DNA from: Procambarus clarkii
Taxonomy: Eukaryota; Arthropoda; Malacostraca; Decapoda; Cambaridae
Reading direction: 5' to 3'
DNA length: 64,000 nt
NCBI RefSeq assembly: GCF_040958095.1
Contig: NC_091219.1
Location: forward strand, 29,028,589 to 29,092,588
Position numbers and translations under genes: made by a program. Below, one piece after another: positions 1 to 10,970 of this stretch. Each line of letters starts with the position of its first letter. The first letter of the stretch is position 1. Below the pieces are notes generated by a model. The model searched no databases. It worked only from the letters and a program-made list of their open reading frames with translations, and had not been told where the DNA came from.

Positions 1-246
1 GTGGACGCCGGCGTTGACACGGACGCGACTAAAGATACACCTCTGCCTGGACACGGACAGGCCACATCCAGCTAGCAGCACACTCACACACACACACGCA
101 CACACACACACCCGCCTGAGCGACCATGCAACACTGACCCCTCCACACCGACCCACTCAGCATCTCTGGCCAGCACCCACCCACAGGACCACCCGCCAGC
201 CAATCATCGCCGAGTATCGATTCCCGGAGATGCTATGAGCGGGCAG

Positions 247-449
247 TGATTGGCCCAGAGGCCGGCACGTCACGCTGCCAAAAAGAACATGGGACTGCGC
301 TAACTCCGCCCACCGCTCCCTTTGTTTATTGATCACACGCGGACCCCAGTTGTCAGCACACGTATGAAGCTCTAACCTTGCCAGAGATATATACTTATAA
401 ACTGAACTCTGTCAGCTCCAAGTCAGTCAGGAACATGACAGATGTAAGA
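247..449 (+). promoter_or_regulatory. Candidate RNA polymerase II core promoter with a tiny first exon
   Basis: An inverted CCAAT box (ATTGGCC) lies near 248 and a CACGTCAC CRE-like site near 267. TATAAA at 396-401 sits 29 bases upstream of the A of an arthropod-type initiator, TCAGTC, at 423-428. That spacing is what a focused TATA/Inr promoter needs. Ten bases downstream, ATG ACA GAT (435-443) runs into GTAAGA, a good 5' splice site. Very short first coding exons of this kind occur in arthropod cuticle and peptide genes, but no second exon is recognised, so the product is unknown. The flanking 800 bases are richer in CpG than the rest of the window. Inference from motif spacing only. Confidence 0.35.
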
Positions 450-994
450 TGATGGCTCCTGATAGCTTCTTTTTTCCCCCGTCAAACGCAAGTCTTGGGT
501 TTCGTCAGGTGTTACACAGCCATAAATATACGCGCTCATTACTACGCTATTCCAAGAGCCGTGTGGCAACCTTCCAGCCGCGCCAAGACCTTCCCTGCCA
601 TGTGCATGACGGAGCTGGGCTGAAGACTGGCTCATGGACTGGGCAACAGTTCACGGGCAGAAAGTGGCCGGAGATGCTGCAGGGCGGGAAGGAAACTTTC
701 TAATCCTATATTTTTCTTCCTCTCGGCACTCAGTAGGGGTAACGGGTCAGCGGGCCGCAGACAGTGCTACGGGCACCACCGTCACCCACCTCGGCCTCTC
801 CAATACTACATCGCAGTCTGACGTAAATATCCCCTAAGGCCAAATACTGATGTGCTAAAAATCACAGCAACTCGCAAAATTTACTTGATGTACCGTTTCT
901 ATTCGTGCTCCTTGGTAAGGTTAGGTTCGGGTAATTTAGTACATGAGTTTAGTGACGTTGTTGCCTAGTTGTTTAGTGCCTCCTGGATGTTGAC
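450..994. other. Unassigned single-copy-looking sequence
   Basis: Moderately GC-rich sequence with no repeat family, RNA gene or convincing exon seen. It may be intron if the upstream promoter is real. Confidence 0.3.
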
Positions 995-1056
995 CAGTCC
1001 AGCAACCAGGAGGCCTGGTCGGGGACCGGACCGCGGAGACGTTGAGCCCCGATATT
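995..1056 (+). mobile_element. SINE tail fragment (GGCCCGGTC family)
   Basis: GGAGGCCTGGTCGGGGACCG at about 1008 is the reverse complement of the tail seen at 13440-13480 and 28530-28570. Only the tail is present here, without the tRNA-like head, so this is a truncated copy. Confidence 0.5.
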
Positions 1057-1559
1057 ATGGGAGGGTAAGGTAGGCTGGTAAGGCTGAGGAGGACGGCCTG
1101 GGTGCTTCAGTGTTCACTACACTCAGCTGGGCAAGAGAGCGGAGATGACCCGTCACGTCAGGTCTCTGCTGACGTACGCCTGCACTAGTAACACTCTCAC
1201 AAGTTGACAACCTGCTGATGTTTTCCAGACTTGTTCTACTGCCTCTTGCCTGCCCTGTGGCCAGCCTTCCCTGATGAGCACCTGGTCTATGAGGCTGTTT
1301 GTGTCCGCAACCCCCACGACCCACACACCCGCCACAGCCAGGCACAACCGGCAACCCCAGAATAAGCTTGATACACTTGTGATGAAGCCTTCAGCCATAA
1401 CAGTTTGGTCACTCACCATGTACAAACACAAATCATCTGATCTTGGGGTTTCGATCTGCAGCCTCGGATTGATTCCCCAATATGAACATAAACAGGCAAA
1501 CGGGATGGAATAAGTTATGTAACTAAACATGATCTTAGGCTCATCCCAAGACTGAACAC
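1057..1559. other. No gene recognised
   Basis: Mixed-composition sequence; the open frames on both strands are short and carry no motif I recognise. Confidence 0.3.
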
Positions 1560-1650
1560 TCTTCAAGTTCAAGTATGTTTATTGAGACAATATAATACAT
1601 CTCATAAGGATAGAGTAGCTTAGGTTATTTTCTACCCGCCATGAGCACTC
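1560..1650 (-). mobile_element. Retroelement 3' end with repeated TTGAA tail
   Basis: Read on the minus strand it ends in CAATAAACATACTTGAACTT, a polyadenylation-like signal followed by a short TTGAA repeat. A second copy at 62119-62281 is flanked by a target-site duplication, so the family is mobile. Only the 3' part is present here. Confidence 0.5.
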
Positions 1651-2534
1651 TTAGTCTATCACCTATCCACTGGCCTACAGAGAGCCTTCACAAAAAAAAG
1701 TTATCTTCCGAGTAGCTTCAGAAGCCACTCTCAAAGGATACAGTGGTAGAAGTCCGCCTTTACTGTTATGTCAGGATATCTGTACCATTCCCAACTTCTC
1801 AAGACTAGATATCTGTACGGCTACGTCTAGCGAGCACAGCTGATGATTTACCAAGAGAACAGGTTGAACAATCGTCCGACTCATCATATGATGATCATTT
1901 TATGGGAGAATCGGATTGAATAATAATATGACGCATTTTCTGATTATTTAGCAAGAAGACGAGTTAAATACGCACCTGGTTCATCATGTGATGACTACCT
2001 AGCAAGAGCACAGGTTGGGTAGGGGAGCGACTCATCACGGGGCGACCAGCAGGTCAGCTACCTTTGACCTGACCTGCTCCGTCCCATAACCACACATGTA
2101 CCGAGCATGTTGTTGTTAAAGATTCGCTACCTGGAACAATGTCCCAAGTAGCACGGGCTATGGTGAGCCCGTAACAACATGCACACAAAACGTCACATTA
2201 CGCTGCGGTAATCTGTACATGTTCATCACATTTGGATCACATTCATCGATACAACGAATGAGGAGAGTTGCTCATACGGTGGAAATAATGATACAGTACT
2301 GACTTGTTAACTTTAAAGTGAATGAAATAGACGGGAATAAAGAATTATAAGATGAGTATACTGAGGTGTATAATGTATACTGCAGGATGTATACTCACCT
2401 ACACACATTACTCAACAGGACATGTATTCATTTTACTCACTCCTTTCCTGCTTGTTCTTTGTCTTCTTCCCCTTCCTCGTTATCAAACTTTATTCCATTA
2501 TTGTCTTCTTGTAAGTGTACCTCTTCCTTCTCCT

Positions 2535-2537
<3 letters not shown>
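1651..2537. other. No gene recognised
   Basis: Intergenic or intronic. A loose repetition involving catcatatgatgat and catcatgtgatgac occurs at about 1880-2040, too diverged to call an array. Confidence 0.3.

Positions 2538-2603
<66 letters not shown>
2538..2603 (+). repeat. (CT)n microsatellite
   Basis: About 32 uninterrupted CT units. Confidence 0.95.
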
Positions 2604-2605
<2 letters not shown>

Positions 2606-2817
2606 CTAATTTACCACCAGGAATGGGAACCCATTTCCCCCAGCGTCCAAGATACGGCCCGGTGAGCTGCCACAATCAGAAACCATCTGTGCTGGAAGGT
2701 GGCAACAATCGGGGCGGATCTGTTAATCACCTTGTTAGCCCGGTGGTTTAGGGCTGGTGTTGGCAGGTTGAAGCCCTTCCCCCCGAGTCTTCCAGCAGCG
2801 GGAGCACCTGAAGACTC

Positions 2818-2931
2818 CCCCTGGTGCTGGGGGCGGGTGTTGGGGGCTGGTGCTGGGGGCTGGTGCTGGGGGCGGGTGCTGGGGGCGGGTGCTGGGGGCG
2901 GGTGCTGGGGGCGGGTGCTGGGTGCAAGAAG
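2818..2931 (+). repeat. 13-bp G-rich minisatellite
   Basis: Units of the form GGGGGCGGGTGCT, with GGGGGCTGGTGCT variants at the 5' side. Every unit has two G runs, so the + strand could form G-quadruplexes. Confidence 0.9.
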
Positions 2932-3085
2932 ACAATGAGAAAGGATGAGAGAGGGAAATAAAGATAAAGGAAGAAACATGGGAGGAGGAGAATGCCAGAA
3001 GACAGATAACGGAAGACCTTTCCGTCTTGCAAGTGGTTATCAAGCTACTGAAACAACAGATGTACTGAAGACAGAAAAGCAGAAG

Positions 3086-3334
3086 GCTCTCTCCCTACAC
3101 ACAGAAATCACACTAACGTGATGCATCAAATGAACAAATCCACAAGGGACATGACGAGGATTCGAACCTGCGTCCGAGAGCATTCCAGACGCTGCTTTAA
3201 TCGACTGAGCTACGACATGGAAGCTCAGTTCAGCTTCCAAGTCGTAGCTCAGTCGATTAAGGCAGCGTCTGGGATGCTCTCAGACGTAGGTTCGAATCCT
3301 CGTCACGGCCCTTGTGGGTTTGCTCTCTCCCTAC
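3086..3334. mobile_element. Inverted pair of tRNA-derived SINEs with 13-bp target-site duplication
   Basis: A full SINE lies on the minus strand (head near 3225, tail to 3099) and a head-containing part lies on the plus strand (3232-3321). The two face away from a 6-nt loop at 3226-3231. Both carry a pol III A box (TAGCTCAGTCG) and a perfect B box (GGTTCGAATCC). The arms are about 90 bp with roughly 8 mismatches, mostly transitions. GCTCTCTCCCTAC occurs at 3086-3098 and again at 3322-3334, so the palindrome entered as one unit. This is tRNA-derived but not a tRNA gene: no acceptor stem is formed and the sequence continues into a SINE tail. Confidence 0.8.
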
Positions 3335-4137
<803 letters not shown>

Positions 4138-4883
4138 AGTGAGATACACCCGCCACACACTCCAGATAAACTCAAGTATACTGACAAAGAACACATTGTT
4201 GGTGTGTTGAATCAGCCTGAGGTGTCATCACTTGTGCTGGTGTGTGTGTGGTTGAAGCGTGAGTGCATCAACCACAGCGCCAGGAGTGCTGAGTGTACCT
4301 GCCAAGGTTAGGTGAGGCCTCCACCTGCCACCTGACGTCTCCCAGTTACCTGTCGGAGTGCTCACAATCACCCCAGTCTGATGCTCACCACATCACACTC
4401 TCAAGGAAGTTACTCTTGCAATTAGGTGATTGTACCGTGATGTCATTGTGGCTAACTCATTGACTCGTGTCATGGGTACTCGTACACTCACTCACTGCTC
4501 ATGTTGAGATCTCCCTCCCACCCTCACCTTTCCCCTGCATCACTGGGACTCATAAGTAGTGAAAAAGGTTGGCCTGGGGAGCGGGCAGAGAATATTCACG
4601 GCACGAGTACATTAAAGCACCGACATTACTGGTAACGCTCAAAGTCCTTTACAACCCACAACAGTTGCCTAACTCCCGGGAACCTGTTTACTACAATGAC
4701 ATGAAGTGTTCGGCAAGGCGTTCTGACATGAATAGAGGTGAATATTGGTGTGTGAGGCATGAGCCGGTGTATGTGTTGTGGGGCGGTGCTTGTGTTTACC
4801 CTCACACCTCACACCACACACACCCTCACACACACACTCATATCTCATGTCTTTACCTGCATGAAGCCTATCAAATGTTGTTC
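4138..4883. other. No gene recognised
   Basis: Intergenic sequence with short CA-rich patches near 4800; no exon or repeat family recognised. Confidence 0.3.
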
Positions 4884-5021
4884 CCTCCCTCCCTGCCTCT
4901 CTCCCTCCCTCCCTGTCTCTCTCCTTCCCTCCCTGCCTCTCTCCTTCCCTCCCTGTCTCTCTCCTTCCCTCCCCGCCTCCCTCTCCCCTTCCCTCCCCGC
5001 CTCCCTCCTTCCCTCCCTCGC
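4884..5021 (+). repeat. Polypyrimidine CCCTCCCTGCCTCTCT-type array
   Basis: Irregular repeats of CCCTCCCTG with CTCTCTCCTT spacers; nearly pure pyrimidine on the + strand. Confidence 0.85.
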
Positions 5022-5477
5022 CAGTCATAATGAAGCATGAGTAGTGTCAACTAACCTGGCCAACCACACCCGGTCTGCTCACTACAGGTGGGCTTCCCAC
5101 CCATCCTATTATGTGGATTACAGGCAGCCGTGTGAGCCAGCGTCCCCCCGCACCTCACACTACTCTCACCTCGCTCACTCCTGCGGTTTCTATCACACCT
5201 TCCTCTAGTGGAAGGCTTTGTCATCTTACACGGAGAACACACATTAACATGTTGACCAGACCACATGTCGGCCAAGACGGAGATCACCGGAGTTAAACTC
5301 TAGTCATTTGTTGGGACATTCTTTAACTTTGTCTAGGTCATCTTGTAGTCTCTTGCTATCTTCCTTTGTTTTAATATTCCTCATAATTTTTGCGTCATGC
5401 GCAAACATTGAGACGAATGAATTCATTCCCTCTGGAAGCTCATTTACATATATGGAAAATAGGAAAATAGATTTGAT

Positions 5478-5645
5478 ACAGAAATCACATTAACGTGATT
5501 TATATCAATGAGAAACCCCACTGGGGCTGTGAGGGGGGGGGGGGCGCGAACCTGCAATCAAGGTACTGCCAGTCGCATTCTTTACCACTGTACCACCCAG
5601 ACTTCTAAAAGTCATACAACCGGATTTCTACTGAAGTCACAGGAA
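5478..5645 (-). mobile_element. tRNA-derived SINE, GTGGTA-head family
   Basis: Minus-strand reading gives a 5' end ATCCGGTTGTATGACTTTTA, an A box like GGGTGGTACAGTGG, a B box GCAGGTTCGCG and then a tail containing CACGTTAATGTGATTTCTGT. A poly-G run interrupts it at 5531-5543. The same head occurs at 46855-46975 and 48020-48172. The tail is the one found on the different SINE at 3099-3131. Confidence 0.7.
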
Positions 5646-5689
5646 GTGTGGAGGCTCCCCCTGAAGTCAGTCACAGTCTTGCAGTAGGA

Positions 5690-5905
5690 GCCACAAGCAC
5701 TGGGTAGAGTACGCGGCCGGTCACGCCTTCCACGATGGGTCCTGTCGCCTCAGCACAGGTGGAATAGGTTTTTCGACTAGCTTTGATTTTCGACCGAGGC
5801 AGAAACAAATGGACAGTTTCATCTGATGCCCCTGTTCACCTTGCAGTAAATAGGAGCCAACAACAGTAGACAGCTGTTGTTGGCTACATCCTGGGGATGT
5901 GTAGG
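5690..5905 (+). mobile_element. Degenerate SINE body (CCTGTTACC family)
   Basis: GATGCCCCTGTTCACC and GCAGTAAATAGG followed by an ACAGCTGTTGTTGGCTAC segment match the body seen in the clearer copies at 13490-13570 (minus) and 16820-16900 (plus). The tRNA-like head is badly decayed. Confidence 0.5.
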
Positions 5906-6020
5906 TGCGAGAGAATAATGTAGCAGCACATATGAGAGAAAACTGGGTTGGGAGTCTGTACATTAGTCAACCTCCGGGATAGAAAGGCGAGGTCCAAGAG
6001 CTGACAGCTCCATCCTACAG

Positions 6021-6021
<1 letters not shown>

Positions 6022-6066
<45 letters not shown>
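6022..6066 (+). repeat. (CA)n microsatellite
   Basis: About 22 CA units directly 5' of a LINE 3' fragment. Confidence 0.95.
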
Positions 6067-6069
<3 letters not shown>

Positions 6070-6071
6070 GC

Positions 6072-6240
6072 AGAAATGGAGGCTGACTCCATACAGTTTT
6101 AAATGTAGATATGACAGAGCCCAGTAGGTTCAGGAACCTGTACACCAGTTGATTGACAGTTGAGAGGCGGGACCAAACAGCCAGAGCTCAACCCCCGCAA
6201 GCACAAATAGGCGAGTACAACTAGGTGAGTATACACACTA
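6072..6240 (+). mobile_element. CR1-like LINE 3' end, 5'-truncated
   Basis: The encoded end (GGCTGACTCCATACAG, then the end of the thumb domain) and the 3' UTR GAGGCGGGACCAAACAGCC match the copies at 18370-18534 (+), 31308-31480 (-) and 41370-41540 (-). The terminus reads ACTAGGTGAGTATACAC. Confidence 0.75.
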
Positions 6241-6445
6241 AATTCAGGGTGACCAAAAAACAATAAGTTACCAAGGACAATAGCTACAAAGTGGAGCAGT
6301 TTGCCAGGCTGCCAAAAGGTCACTACTTCAAACACAGATGGATCAATACCCGTTACCAAGTGACACCTAATTACGTGGGAAGGTGACGCTATTTGTGGCG
6401 GTGTGTGGGGGGGCGCTCACAGTGAGGGGGGAGGTAGATACCTGG

Positions 6446-6512
6446 TAGATACCTGGTTGATGGGGTTCTGGGAGTTCTACTCCCCAAGCCTGGCCCGAGG
6501 CCAGGCTTGACT
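6446..6512 (+). mobile_element. Dispersed repeat fragment (GATGGGGTTCTGGGAG family)
   Basis: TTGATGGGGTTCTGGGAG followed by CCCCAAGCCTGGCCCGAGGC. Related sequence lies at 7255-7430 and inside the SINE at 29780-30045, so it is probably a SINE tail or body. Confidence 0.6.
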
Positions 6513-6516
6513 TGTC

Positions 6517-6590
6517 GAAGAGAGGTAGAGAAGAGAGGTAGAGAAGAGAGGTAGAGAAGAGAAGTAGAGAAGAGAGGTAGAGAAGGGGTT
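6517..6590 (+). repeat. 13-bp purine-rich minisatellite
   Basis: Five to six copies of AGAGAGGTAGAGA. Confidence 0.9.
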
Positions 6591-6764
6591 GTGAGCAGTG
6601 ATCAGTTTAGCAGAGGGCGAGGTGACCTGACGTGTGCACAGGAACACTAGTGCCAACCACCGCCACACTACGCCACACCCTCCTGGCTCCACCCACTTGT
6701 ATCACTCAACATATATTAAATAAAACCATTTATGGTCTTACATGAGGAATGGTTGTGGGGATAG

Positions 6765-6985
6765 GGGGTGAGAACTGAGGGTAGGGAGATGTGTGAAGTG
6801 GACGGGTGAGGGGGGATGAGTGAAGGGGGGTGGGTGAAGGGGATGAGTGAAGTGGACGGGTGAGGGGGGATGAGTGAAGGGGGGTGGGTGAAGGGGATGA
6901 GTGAAGGGAATGAGTGAGAGGGATGGGTGAGAGGGATGGGTGAGAGGGATGGGTGAGAGGGATGGGTGAGAGGGATGGGTGAAGG
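6765..6985 (+). repeat. G-rich minisatellite, 13-14 bp and compound
   Basis: Units such as GGGATGGGTGAGA (pure at 6915-6985) and a longer compound unit containing GTGAAGTGGACGGGTGAGG at 6790-6880. Confidence 0.85.
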
Positions 6986-7074
6986 GTAATCAATTAACCA
7001 ACAAGAGAGATCTACCTGAGCAGCCGAGGAACCGCCACCAACCTGAAAAAAAGAAATGCGTTAAAACCCGTAAA

Positions 7075-7150
7075 TATCAGGGTATAAAGGTGTAAATATG
7101 ACAATATAAAGGTGTAAATATGAGAGTATAAAGGTGTAAACACCAGGGTA
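7075..7150 (+). repeat. Short minisatellite, about 22 bp, 3-4 copies
   Basis: Repeats of GTATAAAGGTGTAAATATGA. Confidence 0.8.
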
Positions 7151-7249
7151 ATAACCTTCACATATCATGGTAAATACCTGTACACATGACAGCACTGTCA
7201 CGTGTGAGTATGCGCGCGTCTACCTCTACTGTCATGTCTGGACGCCTAC

Positions 7250-7430
7250 CTGGACTGTACCTGGATGGGGTTCTGGGAGTCTTTCCTGCTCCTAGAGCCC
7301 GGTCCTGGGCCAGGCTTAACTTGTGAGAGCTGGGTCCAACAGGCTGTTGGTAGTAGCGGCCCGCAGACCCCACTACACTATCCACTACAGCCCGGTTGGT
7401 CCGGCACTTCCGTGGTAGGTGGAAGTGACT
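7250..7430 (+). mobile_element. Longest copy of the GATGGGGTTCTGGGAG repeat
   Basis: GATGGGGTTCTGGGAG, GGTCCTGGGCCAGGC, GGTCCAACAGGCTGTTG and CAGCCCGGTTGGTCCGGCAC occur in order. I recognise this combination as a common decapod repeat; its class is not established here. Confidence 0.55.
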
Positions 7431-7459
7431 GGTGAAGGACCCTGCGGGGGGGGGGGGGG

Positions 7460-8074
7460 GGCACCGCTCCTCCACTCCCTTTCATTCTATGTCTCTATCC
7501 TTCACTTGACGAGTGACGGCCAAATGTTTGGCCTCCGTCCTCTTGTCCCATCCCACCCCCTTGTCCTCTTAACGCTTCCAAGTGATGTCTAGTCATACTG
7601 GCTTAGCCCTTTCTCCTCATTACTAATTAATTTTACCCTTCCCACTCGACTTCCTATCCCATCCACCTTTCTCTCCCCCCCCCCTGCAAGAGGGAAGGGG
7701 GGCCTGGAAGGAGGTCCTCTCCCGTCCCCCCTTCCATCACCCCCCTAAGCGGGTGCTTAGCAAGACAAACTGGACAAATAAATTCCACTTAAACCAATTA
7801 GCTATAGCGCCTAGCGAGGAGAGGGACGAGTAGGCAGGAAACAGAAGGCGGGGGTGAGGCAGGCGCACACGGTGGATGGAATGGAAGGGGTCCAGGTGGG
7901 ATGGTGTGGGTGGTAGTAAGCAAAGTTACGACAGTGAGTGCTGGTTACGACCCGTGTTCTGTGTACCCAATTAGTTTATGCTTATTACACTCAACCATGC
8001 GTCTTTCTTACGTACATAAGGCCAGTGTGTGTGTGCAGGCGGGTGGAGGAGGCTGTGATGGGGTCAGTGTTCGA
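7460..8074. other. No gene recognised
   Basis: C-rich patches near 7676 and G-rich tracts; no exon supported. Confidence 0.3.
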
Positions 8075-8436
8075 GTCAGCGTCTAAGAATCAAAGTATTC
8101 AAGCGAGCGTCTAAGAATCAAAGTATTCAAGCGAGCGTCTAAGTAACAACAAAGTATTCAAGCCAGCGTCTAAGTAACAACAAAGTATTCAAGCCAGCGT
8201 CTAAGTAACAACAAAGTATTCAAGCCAGCGTCTAAGTAACAACAAAGTATTCAAGCCAGCGTCTAAGTAACAACAAAGTATTCAAGCCAGCGTCTAAGTA
8301 ACAACAAAGTATTCAAGCCAGCGTCTGAGAATCAAAGTATTCAAGCGAGCGTCTAAGTAACAAAGTATTCAAGCGAGCGTCTAAGTAACAAAGTATTCAA
8401 GCGAGCGTCTAAGTAACAAAGTATTCAAGCCAGCAT
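8075..8436 (+). repeat. Minisatellite with 25-31 bp units
   Basis: About 13 units built on GCGTCTAAG and CAAAGTATTCAAGC. Central units carry an extra CAACAA and are 31 bp; flanking units lack it. Confidence 0.92.
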
Positions 8437-8626
8437 CTAAAATTCACAGTGTTTGAGCAAACTTGTGAACATCAATGAGAGTGCTCGAGTGTGCACAACC
8501 GTTTCCACACTGACAAGAGCAAAACTATACATTTTCCAGCGTATATCTAGAGGTGAATAAGAATAATACGGTACCATACACAAGACATACAGGAACATTT
8601 CAGAGTTCTCAACAAGTGTGAGCACG

Positions 8627-8858
8627 AAGAACTGGGATATGAAGATAAGGAACTGGGATATGAGAACAAGGAGCTGGGATATGAGGACAAGGAGCTGGGA
8701 TATGAGAACAAGGAGCTGGGATATGAGAACAAGGAGCTGGGATATGAGAACAAGGAGCTGGGATATGAGAACAAGGAGCTGGGATATGAGAACAAGGAGC
8801 TGGGATATGAGAACAAGGAGCTGGGATATGAGGACAAGGAGCTGGGATATGAGAAGGA
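8627..8858 (+). repeat. 21-bp minisatellite, locus 1
   Basis: About 11 units of AAGGAGCTGGGATATGAG plus AAC or GAC. Because 21 is divisible by 3 the array is open in several frames on both strands; no start context, codon bias or flanking exon supports translation. The same unit forms an independent array at 16123-16361. Confidence 0.95.
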
Positions 8859-9001
8859 GTGAATGAACGATGCTCCGCCACACAGACCCTCAGAACTGGA
8901 ACGCCGACCAGTGAAAGAGCGAGGCCGCCACTCTACCCACTACTGCAAGTAACTGGCAAAATAACTGGAAAATAACGAAGCACTAACAACTTTATATGAC
9001 A

Positions 9002-9059
9002 CCACCAGGATTCGAACCCATGCCGCGGGTGATCCTGAGCGGATTCGAATCCTGGTGGT
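9002..9059. mobile_element. Inverted SINE B-box fragments
   Basis: CACCACCAGGATTCGAA and its exact complement form 17-bp arms around a spacer of about 27 nt. Both contain a pol III B-box-like ATTCGAATCC. The origin is probably two truncated SINE heads in opposite orientation. Confidence 0.6.
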
Positions 9060-9446
9060 GCCTGGCATCGCCGGGTTGAGAGGTGGATGAGGATGGGGCA
9101 AGAGGTAAGCCACAGGTAAACGTCCTCCTCCCTACCCTCATTTTCCCCTCCATCTTTCCCTTCTCATCTACACAATTTCTCGCTGCTCTTAACCATCTCC
9201 TTGGTTCCCCTCTCATCACGTCTTCACCGCTTTCCCTCCTCCTCTTGTCGCTTCCTCTCCCTAATTCCCATTCGCTTCTTGCCCTATCATCTTCCATCAA
9301 CTGAAGTTTGACATATTTTCTCCCCTTCCTTCAACACCTGTGTTTGTTCCCTGCGGTAACTACTCTCCCTTTTTCCTTCCCAGGTTGCTCCTGCACCTAT
9401 TACCACCCTCTCTACCATTCCATTCACCTGGGACCTCCCTCCCATG
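9060..9446. other. Pyrimidine-rich sequence, no gene recognised
   Basis: CT-rich + strand, no periodicity and no exon. Confidence 0.3.
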
Positions 9447-9522
9447 TTGACCAGACCACACACTAGAAGGTGAAGGGACGACGACATTTCGGCCCGTCCT
9501 GGACCATTCTCAAGATCGATTC
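9447..9522 (-). mobile_element. Short dispersed repeat with hammerhead-like half core, copy 1
   Basis: The minus strand reads GGTCC-AGGAC-GGGCC-GAAAT followed by GTCGTCGTCCCTTCACC and GTGTGTGGTCTGGTCAAC. The same repeat occurs at 37598-37675 (+) and 44343-44420 (-). See the copy at 37560-37717 for its insertion boundaries. Confidence 0.6.
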
Positions 9523-9969
9523 CCTCCCATGTCATCCCTCTTCCACCCCTCTCCTTCCTTCCTCCACCTCATGTCCTCCTCCACAACAATCAACCACTAA
9601 AGCCAGTCTATCCTCCAAAAATGACAGGGTATTTAATACTTGTTTTCCCACAGTACAAAAACAGACTGTTGCAGCCACAAGTGTTCTCAAGTATTGTAAT
9701 ACTCAAAATAGCAAACTAAAAATGGCAACTATACAGCCTAATATGTCGTGCGCCTAAATATATATTTCCTAATATAGGCCATCTTAGGCCTAATTTAGTA
9801 CTTTCCATGTACTCTACTAAGTCTAGGAGAGTTTAGATTGGGTTATGTCCTTCCTTCTTATGCCCTACAAAAGTTTTGTTTTGTACAGCAGTATTTTTGT
9901 CCGTCCCAGAAACAGTTGGTGTAAGTACTGTGGCTTTTGGACAAGTTATATTAGTGAGAGCGCGGCCCC

Positions 9970-10291
9970 CGTCACAGGCGCCAGCACACACACCCGTCAC
10001 AGGCGCCAGCACACACACCTGTCACAGGCGCCAGCACACACACCCGTCACAGGCGCCAGCACACACACCCGTCACAGGCGCCAGCACACACACCCGTCAC
10101 AGGCGCCAGCACACACACCCGTCACAGGCGCCAGCACACACACCCGTCACAGGCGCCAGCACACACACCTGTCACAGGCGCCAGCACACACACCTGTCAC
10201 AGGCGCCAGCACACACACCTGTCACAGGCGCCAGCACACACACCTGTCACAGGCGCCAGCACACGCACCTGTCACAGGCGCCAGCACACAC
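9970..10291 (+). repeat. 25-bp minisatellite, about 13 copies
   Basis: Unit GTCACAGGCGCCAGCACACA plus CACCY. A C/T variant just before each GTCACAGG divides units into two types. Open frames across it are period artefacts. Confidence 0.95.
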
Positions 10292-10496
10292 CAGCTCTCA
10301 CCACCACCAGAGACCGCTCGTCACCTCGTCGCCTCCACACACCTGCAAAACACCAATAAACTTCCCGCTTCCTACACCCTCCAGAAAATAAAAATAACAA
10401 ATAAAACCTCCGGAGAAAACTCGACCAATAAGTTCTTCATCTCCGACATGATCAGTGAAAACCGATAAACAACCTCTACACTTCCTTCACCATCCC

Positions 10497-10566
10497 GGTA
10501 AACCCACAGGTGAACCATCCCGGTAAACCCACAGGTGAACCATCACGGTAAACCCACAGGTGAACC
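10497..10566 (+). repeat. 24-bp minisatellite, 3 copies
   Basis: GGTAAACCCACAGGTGAACC repeated, ending in CATCC, CATCAC or CATCAC variants. Confidence 0.85.
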
Positions 10567-10970
10567 ATCACAGACTTGCGAAAACCCGAAAATCTACAGG
10601 TACACTCTTTATTCCAAGCACTCAAACCCCGACCAAAGTTGCGTCTACCGTCTTCAAAATCCCCCCAAGAATCGACCAAGAATATTTTGCAACTTCTTCA
10701 AGAGGCAAGAAAACCCGAGCAATAAACTCTCCAGCAGTTCACGGGGAAACACACCTTCACGTTATTGGAAAATAATTGTGTTTCGCCCGCACCTGTCCGC
10801 CTCACACCAGCACTAACGACGGCCCAGTACAGTAACACTCCCAGCCAGCACCCCGCCCTCTCTCCTGGCGCCCTCTTCCCTCCTCTCCCTCTCCTCTCAC
10901 TCTCCTCTCCCTCTCCTCTCACTCCAGCTCTGGTACCTGCTGGACTGTGGCACTGATACCGCCTGACACT

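Noticed and set aside
904-940. Telomere-like GGTTAGGTT repeats
   Set aside because: Only one or two imperfect units here and at scattered sites (for example 3630 and 30800); no array.
3141-3316. tRNA genes on both strands (A and B boxes present)
   Set aside because: No closed cloverleaf or acceptor stem, the sequence runs on into SINE tails, and the pair lies inside one target-site duplication.
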